The notes under the pieces: generated by a model | What the model was told of the DNA's origin: nothing | The model's database searches: none | What the model saw: the letters and a program-made list of their open reading frames with translations, nothing else | Shown: in pieces, positions 1 through 5,841 of the stretch | Layout: each line of letters starts with the position of its first letter | How positions within the stretch are numbered: the first letter of the stretch is position 1 | Program-made: the position numbers and the translations under genes | From: CAZAMT01 sp964486145 | GTDB taxonomy: Bacteria > Bacteroidota > Bacteroidia > Bacteroidales > JAAAOM01 | Direction: 5' to 3' | Assembly: GCA_964486145.1 (NCBI GenBank) | Contig: CAZAMT010000267.1 | Coordinates: 1 to 5,841, forward strand | DNA: 5,841 nt

Positions 1-26
1 TTAATCATGGATGTTTCATATTTTAC

Positions 27-2255
27 TTATTTCTTTATACTAAAAGTTTTTAAATAATCAATCATCAACGAAATATCAATATCACGAATGCCGTATTTTA
101 AGAGATACTTCTTATCAGCATGAATTTCACCTTCAAACCATTTCAGGTCATAATCTGCTTTTTGCAGGGCTGTAGTGTATAATGTGATGGTTTTATCGGT
201 TTGCCCCTGGCTCCACTCCACATGGCCCAGGTTTAAAAAGTCATTTGCGTTGGGTTCCCTGGAGATAATCTTTTCAAAGTATTTTTTCGCCGTGTCAAAC
301 TTTCCGGTCACAAAACTACACCAGGCTATTGGTCTTTGGATTTTGTGATTATCAGGTGCCATGTATTCAACCTTAAAATAATACTTCATGGCATTTTCAT
401 AGTCGCCCAGTTCCATGTATATATGTCCGAGGTTGGCCTGGACATGGAGATCCTCCGATTCGTTTTTTTCTGCCTGTCTGTAAAAATCAAGTGCTTTTTC
501 AAAATTTTTCATTTTGCGATGGCAAAAGGCAATTTTTTTAATCAACCATTGTTTTTCCGATTCTATGAGATAGGCTTTGTTATAAAACTCCAGGGCTTTA
601 TCGTACCTTTTTAATTGCTGCCAGGCAAACCCCGATTTTTCAAGCAACTCATAATTCGTTTGTTGGCTGTTTAAATGATCAAAAAGGCGAATGGCATTCC
701 CGTAATACTCTTTTTCAAAATAAAATTCAGCCACATTCCGGGTTATTTCTGTCCTCATTGACAGAAAATCATTGATGACCAGTTCTTCCGGATGGAACGG
801 GAGATTAAAAATGTCGGTAAACTCATTTTTGAGTGGATGCAACTTAAAAAAACGGTACAAATCCTGAAAATACTGGGTAAACACCGTTTTGTTTCTGACA
901 TTCTTATTCAATCGCTCATCCTCCTCCTCCAGTTCATTCATTGCTTTAAGCTCCATATTAAACATCTCCATCATCATTGATTTCTGAAGTTGAGGCATAT
1001 ATTTAATATTTAAACAAAACGAATATTTATCGGAATTACAAAGGAATGCAGATCGCTCAATCCCTTTGATAAACTGGTTTGTATTAAACTCAGGTGTTTC
1101 CTCCGTAATAATTTTCTGCAGGTTTTCATTTTCTTTATAAAAAGGTAAAAACCAATTACTCAAGCTATTGAAAAACGGGAAACGTTTTAGCATGGCAAAT
1201 GCACTCAGGAAAACATCGGAGCCTTCCATCTGCATCATCGAAAACTCCTCGAACTTATCGTATAAATCCGGTGTGTCTTTGAAAACTTTTTTCCAGTCCG
1301 GGTTTTTGTCCTCGAAATTCTCAACTGACAAGATATTATCCAGATCAAGCTTTTCCTCAAGATTAGATTTAATCTTCATCATATGTGGAAGAATGTCTTC
1401 CTGTATTTTCCTTGATATTTTTTCGGTTTCCCTGGATTTCAGGTATTGGATCCAAATCAATTCCATGTTTTTTTCCCAATCCGTATTTCCTTCCTTGGAC
1501 TTCAAGCGGTTCATTACATCAGGATAATAGGGTAATCGTTTATTGTAGACAAGAATACTTATAAACAATCCAACCATGGCCCGTTGCCACACTTCATTTT
1601 GTTTTGATTCTACAATATCAAAAAGTATCTGAATTTTTTTATCATCATAAAATCTTAATACAGAAACAATTAAAGCGCTTACAATTAACGATTTATCGAA
1701 CCAGTCAACATTTTCATCATTCATTAATCTGTGAACAAGCTGAATATGAACTTCCCGGAATTTATCACTCAGCCATAGCATGTTAAATATTTTATCCATG
1801 CTTTTTCGGTACTCTGCTTTTGTGTCTGCATCATCACCAATCGTTGATGAAATAATGTTCTGGAGATCCTTGTTCACTGACAGCGCATCAATCATTTCTT
1901 TGGAATCATCTGAAGAAAGATTCTGTATTTGCTGCTGTACCTCCCTCTTCGTCCGATGATACGTCAATAACTGGTTACCCGTAATTATTTCCTCTTTTGC
2001 CATGTCGAGCAAGTCGAGAATTGAAATAAGAACATGATTGTATACTTTTTCTTTTTCAGGGTCCTGTTTATATGCAAATGTATATTTGAGAATATTCAAG
2101 TATGTCTCTTTATGTTTATCCAGTTGAATACGAATATCTTCCCTGGGAACAATTGTAATTAGTTCGTATAGTTTATGTATTCCATCGTGGATGTTTCCCG
2201 ACAAAATTTTATTTTCAATGCTGCCATGTTTTTCCAGTAGTTCTTTATGCTTCAT
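27..2255 (-). CDS. Large cytoplasmic tetratricopeptide-repeat (TPR) protein
   Basis: This 742-residue protein starts MKHKELLEKH and has no signal peptide or membrane segment, so it is probably cytosolic. Residues 1-500 are rich in charged and leucine-type helices and lack clear TPR consensus. A hydrophobic helix lies near 188-203, and a distinctive block near 347-373 contains KRFPFFNSLSNWF. Residues about 503-702 hold roughly six TPR-like units; the clearest are RYDKALEFYNKAY, NFEKALDFYRQAE, DYENAMKYYFKVE and KFDTAKKYFEKI, spaced about 34 residues apart. TPR arrays bind other proteins, so a scaffold or adaptor role is inferred; no catalytic motif is visible. The start is the first ATG after an A/T-rich leader with no Shine-Dalgarno, as is usual in Bacteroidota. 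The upstream gene on the same strand is 272 bp away, so a tight operon is unlikely. Its partner and pathway are unknown. Confidence 0.93.
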   Translation of the reverse strand: MKHKELLEKHGSIENKILSGNIHDGIHKLYELITIVPREDIRIQLDKHKETYLNILKYTFAYKQDPEKEKVYNHVLISILDLLDMAKEEIITGNQLLTYHRTKREVQQQIQNLSSDDSKEMIDALSVNKDLQNIISSTIGDDADTKAEYRKSMDKIFNMLWLSDKFREVHIQLVHRLMNDENVDWFDKSLIVSALIVSVLRFYDDKKIQILFDIVESKQNEVWQRAMVGLFISILVYNKRLPYYPDVMNRLKSKEGNTDWEKNMELIWIQYLKSRETEKISRKIQEDILPHMMKIKSNLEEKLDLDNILSVENFEDKNPDWKKVFKDTPDLYDKFEEFSMMQMEGSDVFLSAFAMLKRFPFFNSLSNWFLPFYKENENLQKIITEETPEFNTNQFIKGIERSAFLCNSDKYSFCLNIKYMPQLQKSMMMEMFNMELKAMNELEEEDERLNKNVRNKTVFTQYFQDLYRFFKLHPLKNEFTDIFNLPFHPEELVINDFLSMRTEITRNVAEFYFEKEYYGNAIRLFDHLNSQQTNYELLEKSGFAWQQLKRYDKALEFYNKAYLIESEKQWLIKKIAFCHRKMKNFEKALDFYRQAEKNESEDLHVQANLGHIYMELGDYENAMKYYFKVEYMAPDNHKIQRPIAWCSFVTGKFDTAKKYFEKIISREPNANDFLNLGHVEWSQGQTDKTITLYTTALQKADYDLKWFEGEIHADKKYLLKYGIRDIDISLMIDYLKTFSIKK

Positions 2256-2527
2256 AAAAATGAATATTCAGTGATAACCAATTTAATTCGTAAAATATTT
2301 CAATTTAACTGTCTTTAATGATCTTTCACTCCCAAGGAATCAATAACCATTCCTAAGAATTCACCAGTATTTAAAAAGATCGAATAATTGGTTTCATACT
2401 GCTGTTTTTTAAATCAAGAATGATTCAAATGATTGTCTATTTCGAGTGTCGAATGGCATTAGGCAGTTCACAACGTAACACATTCTATGAAAATTTCCTG
2501 TTTCAGATTTTATGGCAAAATGGCAGA
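2256..2527. other. Intergenic gap with relic-like minus-strand frames
   Basis: No intact gene is visible in this 272-bp gap between two minus-strand genes. On the minus strand, an open stretch at 2315-2413 without a start codon ends in protein-like sequence (NTGEFLGMVIDSLG, then KDH and stop). Just upstream, another minus-strand frame is open from inside the end of the SGNH gene to a stop near 2410. The two could be joined by a single frame change in the A6 run at 2405-2410, which would fit a decayed gene, but chance is not excluded. A small inverted repeat (AGGAAT at 2335-2340, ATTCCT at 2349-2354) and a 5-bp hairpin at 2441-2453 lack T-tracts and are not convincing terminators. Confidence 0.35.
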
Positions 2528-3475
2528 CTATGGGCTCATTCCTATAAAAATTTTGCCAGAGTATTGGGAAAAATTCTGGGTAATACGGTAAATATAAATT
2601 CCTTGTGGCACATCCTGCATATGAATGGCATTAAAATTTTCCGATAGATGTTTGGTTATTAGCTGTGTTCCCTGAAGATTAAACAATTCAAACCTGAATG
2701 AATTCTGCGATTTTGTATGTCGAATCTGGATTATTAGCTCGTTTGATATATCATTGAAGTAAATGTTTAAAATATCTTTATAATTACTTGATTCAATGTA
2801 GGTTGAATTTTTTTCAATATTTTCAAGAATACGACCTACCCATTTGGAATATTGAGTTTCTGACGGATGCAATCCATCATATGCTACATATGCCGGAAAT
2901 TCAATGCCATTGCGGGAAATGTCGGTTATGTTAATATAAGGTACATTGTATGTAGATGTTATTGACTGGTTACGATTGTTAAATTGTTCAATTGATTCGG
3001 TAATACCCGATGAACCATAAGACTGTCCCCAGGGTGTAAAATAGTAATCAGGAATTGAAAGTACAAACACCTGGTTGGGTTTATTGCCTGCTAATTCCAG
3101 TGCAGTTTGCAACAACTTTTCAAATTCAATGGCATATGTATCAACAGATCTTCCCTGAAACTGATTATTAACACCTATAAGCAAACTCACAAGGTTGTAA
3201 TCTCCATCTAAATCATTTTCTTCAATTGATTGCTTTAGATCAGTTGTAGTCCAGCCTGTTGTGGCAAAAATAGTTAGATCATCAAAGCGGTAACCTTCCC
3301 TGATCAGAGAGTCTCTTAACTGCACTGGCCAACGACCATTTACCGAAACGCTCTCACCTATGGTATATGAGTCACCAAGTGCAAGAAACCGAACCGGTTC
3401 GTCAATAACAATTTTCTGTGCAGCCAGTCGGACACATGTAAGAAAGATAAATACGACAACGAAATTTTTCAACAT
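2528..3475 (-). CDS. Secreted SGNH/GDSL-family hydrolase with T9SS sorting tail
   Basis: This is a 315-residue predicted exported esterase or lipase-like hydrolase. Residues 1-19 form a signal peptide (a lysine, a hydrophobic core, then RLAAQ). The SGNH blocks are intact and in order: GDSYT at 34-38 with nucleophile Ser36; Gly74 in a TTGW block for the oxyanion hole; GVNN at 101-104 with Asn103; and DGLHPS at 200-205 with Asp200 and His203. Residues from about 232 resemble a type A T9SS C-terminal domain, with the pattern ELFNLQGTQL, then VPQGIYIYRI, then SGKIFI. This predicts crossing of the inner membrane by Sec, then of the outer membrane by the type IX system with removal of the tail. The substrate cannot be read from sequence; carbohydrate acetyl esters or other short acyl esters are typical for the superfamily. 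The gene stands alone, divergent from the plus-strand gene at 3742. The last residues (GMSP) extend slightly past the usual basic or hydrophobic end of the tail. Confidence 0.93.
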   Translation of the reverse strand: MLKNFVVVFIFLTCVRLAAQKIVIDEPVRFLALGDSYTIGESVSVNGRWPVQLRDSLIREGYRFDDLTIFATTGWTTTDLKQSIEENDLDGDYNLVSLLIGVNNQFQGRSVDTYAIEFEKLLQTALELAGNKPNQVFVLSIPDYYFTPWGQSYGSSGITESIEQFNNRNQSITSTYNVPYINITDISRNGIEFPAYVAYDGLHPSETQYSKWVGRILENIEKNSTYIESSNYKDILNIYFNDISNELIIQIRHTKSQNSFRFELFNLQGTQLITKHLSENFNAIHMQDVPQGIYIYRITQNFSQYSGKIFIGMSP

Positions 3476-3741
3476 TATTTTCGAATTTTCCTATTGAAAA
3501 ACAGTAGGTTAATAGTTTGGTTCAACAGAAACATGAAATTCATGGAACGATTTTCACAGATTTTCTGATTTTATACTTAAAAAATTAAACCACAAGTTGT
3601 CAGGGCTATAATTTTTGCGAACTAAACATTTGAATTGGTGTTTATCCTTTCATCGTTATCCATTCTTTATTTTTAAAAATACATCAGAAAACTATTGACT
3701 GATAACTAACTTTTTCGTAATTTAAGTAAAAATATTTAATT
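3476..3741. other. Divergent intergenic region
   Basis: This 266-bp AT-rich region separates the starts of the SGNH hydrolase (minus) and the 259-residue protein (plus), so it should carry promoters for both. A possible plus-strand promoter lies at 3695-3725. No comparably spaced minus-strand pair was found for the hydrolase. The stretch near 3531-3600 (a direct-repeat-like ATGAAATTCATGGAACG, then TTTTCACAGATTTT and TTAAACCACAAG) looks like degraded repeat-type intergenic DNA rather than a gene. No frame longer than about 26 codons is open there. Confidence 0.5.
3695..3725 (+). promoter_or_regulatory. Possible Bacteroidota-type promoter of the 259-residue gene
   Basis: TTG at 3695-3697 is followed after exactly 20 bases by TAATTTAA at 3718-3725. 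The spacing fits the Bacteroidota -33/-7 pattern (TTTG, 19-21 bases, TAnnTTTG), but the -7 box differs from consensus at its last two positions. Transcription would begin about ten bases before the ATG at 3742, leaving a short A/T-rich leader. The call rests on spacing and position only. Confidence 0.25.
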
Positions 3742-4521
3742 ATGAGATCCCCAAAAATGATGGAAACCTGGGGTGCCATTCAAAAAGGTGAAAGGTTAAA
3801 AACCGTAAGGTTGGAAGGAGCAGACAATGTTCTGGTATTTCAAAGTGTGAATCCTTTTCCGGGTTACTTTGAAAATAGCCAATTTGGTGGTACCCGTCCG
3901 CATTCAATGTATCTGGTTGCTGCAAAAAAATACAATGCAGAGGACCTCGCGTTAAGCTTAAAAAATGTTGGAAGAAAAATGTTTCAGCATTGCTCTGGAG
4001 ACTTTGGTTTCATTGAAATGAAATCAGAGAAATATTATTGTATCCGGTATAATAACTCATCCTGTTTAAAGAAAATCGATTTGTTGCTTTCATACTTAGA
4101 GGAAGAAGGAATCGAATTTAGAAACCACCGGCCCATCGAGGATGATGCGGTCATTAAAATTTATAAAAATCTGTCACTGCGTGAGTTGAATGAGTATTTG
4201 TATGAAGACATCCTGGATGTTGACAAGTTTTATGTTAAATTGCCTTATCACCTGAGTTGGAATGATTTCAAGCAGATAACCACGCGGGTAAAAATGAATA
4301 TGAGCAATCACTTTTTTGATGCAGCGCAGGCAATTATCTGGAATTCAGATGGACCGACAGATTTGGTGAGAATATTTGACAGAAATTCAAACCGTATCCG
4401 GCTAAAAATTATCTACGAACTTTATGTTAAAGAATCGAAGTTATGGGTAAAAGATAATTTTGTATTGGAACAATCACAGGTGGATGAAAATTCTCCGGAT
4501 AAAATGGAAATGTATTATTAA
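3742..4521 (+). CDS. Uncharacterised soluble protein, 259 residues
   Basis: I do not recognise this family. The protein has no signal peptide, membrane helix or lipobox and is predicted to be cytosolic. It appears mixed alpha/beta. An N-terminal part (about 1-60) contains the notable block NPFPGYFENSQFGGTRPHS (37-55), rich in Gly, Pro and aromatics, which could form a conserved loop or binding surface. The middle (about 66-125) alternates helices and strands with Cys84, Cys100 and Cys108. The C-terminal half is rich in lysine, aromatics and charged helices and ends MEMYY. No nucleotide-binding, metal-binding or protease motif is obvious. ATG at 3742 is preferred over the in-frame ATGs at 3757 and 3760 because an A/T-rich leader and a possible promoter sit just upstream. 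The gene appears monocistronic: divergent from its left neighbour, and closed by a strong terminator starting at its stop codon. Confidence 0.88.
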   Translation: MRSPKMMETWGAIQKGERLKTVRLEGADNVLVFQSVNPFPGYFENSQFGGTRPHSMYLVAAKKYNAEDLALSLKNVGRKMFQHCSGDFGFIEMKSEKYYCIRYNNSSCLKKIDLLLSYLEEEGIEFRNHRPIEDDAVIKIYKNLSLRELNEYLYEDILDVDKFYVKLPYHLSWNDFKQITTRVKMNMSNHFFDAAQAIIWNSDGPTDLVRIFDRNSNRIRLKIIYELYVKESKLWVKDNFVLEQSQVDENSPDKMEMYY

Positions 4522-4549
4522 AAAACCCGGGTTTAAGCCCGGGTTTTTT
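4520..4549. terminator. Bidirectional intrinsic terminator
   Basis: A6 at 4520-4525 is followed by CCCGGG (4526-4531), a short loop TTTAAG (4532-4537), CCCGGG (4538-4543) and T6 (4544-4549). The GC stem is extended by A-T pairs and one possible T-G pair inside the loop. Because each side carries a T-tract when read in its own direction, the hairpin can end transcription of the plus gene stopping at 4521 and of the minus lipoprotein gene stopping at 4571. It overlaps the plus gene's stop codon by two bases. Confidence 0.92.
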
Positions 4550-4570
4550 CATGGTTCATCGTGAAAACAA

Positions 4571-5422
4571 TTATAACTTTCTTCTCCACTGTTTCCTGTG
4601 TCTTAATGTAATTTCGCGACTTGCACCATCTTTTGAAATGGTTGCTTTATCATCACATTCACCTTCACCGTAATCAAGGATTATAGGACTTTCATCATTG
4701 ATTTTTATTTCTACCACACCACTTACAAAGTGACGACAGGTATAAAGAGCGGTTAAGTCTGACAACGTTCTTGTGTATGCATTTCCAAGGTAATTTACAC
4801 CTGTAGAAGTACCATCAATCATCCAGTAATCATCGGAAAGGTCAATCCAGCTTTCGCCGAAGAATCGCAGCCTTGTTTTCTCGGCATCGCGTGTAACCAC
4901 AGTTCCGTCTTCAAAGGTAAGTTTACCATCAACCAGGTCAATGCTAAACATTACTTCGGTAGAATCCTGATTTAATCCCTGGCTTACAATCGTTTGTGTA
5001 CCTTCCACATGCACATTGTTCACGTAATAGTCTTCAAAAGTAATGATTCGTGTGGCACCTGCGATGTATTTGCGGCCACCAAACCTTTTGATGATGATTT
5101 TCCCGCTTTTACTCCGGGTACGATTAAAAATCTGAGCTTCACATTCACCATTGTAGGAAATGGTAATGATCAGGGTGTCGCCACTCCACTCCTTATCAAC
5201 TTTTCGGCATACGATTGTTGAAGCAGATTTTAATCCTTCTTCCATCTCTGCCAGCTCGGCATCATTAAAAGCGTCGTCAAATACATCTGTCATGAGGGCA
5301 TCATCTTCGGAAACTTCCATTTCTTCGTTCATGGCCACCTCACCGGATTCATCCTTCTCACAAGAAGTGAATACAAAACTAAGTGCGAAAACTACTGATA
5401 ATAACAAATTAACTTTTTTCAT
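4571..5422 (-). CDS. Predicted surface-exposed lipoprotein, function unknown
   Basis: This is a 283-residue lipoprotein. Residues 1-20 are a signal peptide (KK, a hydrophobic core, then FTS) and Cys21 is the lipidation site; the -3 residue is Phe, slightly unusual. The next residues, EKDES, fit the X-K-(D/E)2-X lipoprotein export signal known from Capnocytophaga, suggesting display on the outer face of the outer membrane. Residues 22-63 form a strongly acidic linker (MEVSEDDA, MTDVFDDAFNDAE). From about 68 the protein looks beta-rich, with blocks FEDYYVNNVHVEGTQ, GKLTFEDGTVVTRD, and HFVSGVVEIKIN followed by LDYGEGECDDKA. Four mature-domain cysteines (72, 94, 229, 256) could pair. The layout resembles a lipoprotein type widespread in Bacteroidota, but I know no function for it. 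The C-terminus is basic (RHRKQWRRKL). The leader has no Shine-Dalgarno. It lies downstream of the barrel fragment on the same strand, 278 bp away. Confidence 0.92.
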   Translation of the reverse strand: MKKVNLLLSVVFALSFVFTSCEKDESGEVAMNEEMEVSEDDALMTDVFDDAFNDAELAEMEEGLKSASTIVCRKVDKEWSGDTLIITISYNGECEAQIFNRTRSKSGKIIIKRFGGRKYIAGATRIITFEDYYVNNVHVEGTQTIVSQGLNQDSTEVMFSIDLVDGKLTFEDGTVVTRDAEKTRLRFFGESWIDLSDDYWMIDGTSTGVNYLGNAYTRTLSDLTALYTCRHFVSGVVEIKINDESPIILDYGEGECDDKATISKDGASREITLRHRKQWRRKL

Positions 5423-5522
5423 GGTCTTTAAATTTTAAATGTTCAACTTTTATTCAATTTTACCCTTTTGATGAAGATAATTGAGGAAGGTTTAAAAGGA
5501 AGTGGATATTTTTTCAAAAAAA

Positions 5523-5741
5523 ATGAATAAGAGGCCTTATTGCACTGAAATCCAGTTAAATAAATATCAACATTTTTTTGAAGGCGATTTTCCGGTTAAA
5601 CTCATTGGAGATGATTCCGTTACCATTGCAACAGCCATTGAAAGTGCAGAGGACAGCCGGATGACAGATAAATTTGTTTCCTTCAGTGGCAGCTTAGAAT
5701 TTAATGAAATGACAGCGATAAACCACCGGTTAACCCGATAA
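5523..5741 (+). CDS. Doubtful small protein, about 72 residues
   Basis: An open frame starts at ATG 5523 (MNKRPYCTEIQL) and ends in INHRLTR. An in-frame GTG at 5502 would add seven residues (MDIFSKK) and sits 11 bases after GAGGAAGG at 5483-5490. The composition is protein-like (for example FFEGDFPVKLIGDDSVTIA), with no signal peptide, membrane segment or recognised motif. A separate frame from ATG 5471 (MKIIEEGLKGSGYFFKK) runs into the A8 tract at 5516-5523; deleting one A would fuse it to this frame into an 89-residue protein, so a frameshift in the run is possible. Against the gene: its last 41 bases overlap, tail to tail, the end of the barrel fragment on the other strand, and no terminator follows. 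It may be a small orphan gene, a broken gene or a chance frame. Confidence 0.35.
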   Translation: MNKRPYCTEIQLNKYQHFFEGDFPVKLIGDDSVTIATAIESAEDSRMTDKFVSFSGSLEFNEMTAINHRLTR

Positions 5742-5841
5742 CAAAATCAGGAATACCTTCCGGTCGTCTGCTATCGTAATTTAAATCATAATTTATAAAC
5801 AAACCTAATTTTTTTATTTACATCTACATTGGTCAGAATCT
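5701..5841 (-). pseudogene. C-terminal end of an outer-membrane beta-barrel protein, frameshifted and cut by the window edge
   Basis: Read on the minus strand from the right edge, one frame (5839-5786) gives NVDVNKKIRFVYK and then a stop at 5786-5788. A second frame, readable in protein-like form from 5793 to the stop at 5701-5703, gives NYDLNYDSRRPEGIPD, then a Gly/Leu-rich strand ending GLSLSFH. Skipping one base near 5786-5800 joins them into a continuous run of alternating polar and hydrophobic residues with a phenylalanine next to the end, as in final strands of outer-membrane barrels. The YDSRRPEG-IPD pattern resembles the C-terminus of DUF481 (YdiY-like) outer-membrane proteins, from memory only. 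The frame change may be a real mutation or a sequencing error in this AT-rich tract; alternatively the protein now ends at 5786. Most of the gene lies outside the window. The lipoprotein gene is next downstream on this strand. Confidence 0.45.

Noticed and set aside
1168..1527. Plus-strand 119-codon open frame
   Set aside because: It lies wholly antisense within the TPR protein gene and is serine/phenylalanine-rich, typical of a shadow frame.
2441..2453. TTCGA-GTG-TCGAA hairpin as a terminator for the SGNH gene
   Set aside because: Only five base pairs, a three-base loop and no T-tract on the downstream side.
2420..2647. Plus-strand 75-codon open frame
   Set aside because: More than half of it is antisense to the conserved C-terminal sorting domain of the SGNH hydrolase; it has no recognisable features and its composition is not protein-like.
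3740..3925. Minus-strand 61-codon open frame
   Set aside because: Fully antisense to the start of the 259-residue gene, whose reading frame is far longer and better supported.
5160..5438. Plus-strand 92-codon open frame, very serine-rich
   Set aside because: It is the complement of the acidic linker and signal peptide of the lipoprotein, which explains its serine-rich composition.
5455..5462. TAAAATTG as a -7 box for the lipoprotein gene on the minus strand
   Set aside because: No TTG lies 19-21 bases upstream, and the AT-rich leader gives many one-mismatch hits.
5777..5795. TAATTTA direct repeat with 12-bp period, possible operator
   Set aside because: Only two 7-bp AT-rich copies, located within the barrel fragment; expected by chance in such DNA.
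5800..5830. Perfect TAGGTTTG -7 promoter box on the minus strand at 5800-5807 with AATG 19 bases upstream
   Set aside because: It lies inside the protein-like reading frames of the barrel fragment, the -33 match is poor, and no gene begins just downstream, so coincidence in coding sequence is likelier.
1..5841. Search for a defence system, CRISPR array, mobile element or RNA gene
   Set aside because: No spaced repeats, transposase, integrase, nuclease or helicase motifs, terminal inverted repeats, or tRNA/rRNA-like sequence were seen; the genes do not form a recognisable multi-gene system.

Overview
The window reads as chromosomal DNA from a member of the Bacteroidota, probably an environmental Bacteroidia. 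The reasons are: a secreted enzyme with a type IX secretion (Por/T9SS type A) C-terminal sorting tail; a lipoprotein with a Bacteroidota-style surface-export signal just after its lipid-carrying cysteine; AT-rich DNA; A/T-rich leaders without clear Shine-Dalgarno sequences; and a cytosolic TPR protein of a kind common in this phylum. I cannot fix the genus.

Layout from left to right. (1) 27-2255, minus strand: a 742-residue cytoplasmic protein with a helical N-terminal two thirds and about six C-terminal TPR units. (2) 2256-2527: a gap with no intact gene, but with two protein-like minus-strand reading frames that may be a relic. (3) 2528-3475, minus strand: a secreted SGNH/GDSL hydrolase with an intact catalytic set and a T9SS tail. 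(4) 3476-3741: a divergent intergenic region with a possible promoter for the next gene. (5) 3742-4521, plus strand: a 259-residue soluble protein that I do not recognise. (6) 4520-4549: a strong symmetrical hairpin, probably a two-way terminator between convergent genes. (7) 4571-5422, minus strand: a surface lipoprotein of unknown function. (8) About 5471-5741, plus strand: a doubtful small gene next to an A8 run that could hide a frameshift. (9) 5701-5841, minus strand, running off the window: the C-terminal end of what looks like an outer-membrane beta-barrel protein, readable only if a frame change near 5786-5800 is allowed.

The genes do not form an obvious pathway or operon. Three of the five products whose location can be predicted are cell-envelope or secreted (SGNH hydrolase, lipoprotein, barrel fragment); the TPR protein and the 259-residue protein are predicted cytosolic. 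The lipoprotein lies downstream of the barrel fragment on the same strand, so co-transcription is possible but not shown. I see no defence island, CRISPR array, transposase, integrase, tRNA or rRNA. The most useful second-look items are the frameshifted barrel end at the right edge, the unclassified 259-residue gene with its own apparent promoter and terminator, and the relic-like frames at 2315-2527.
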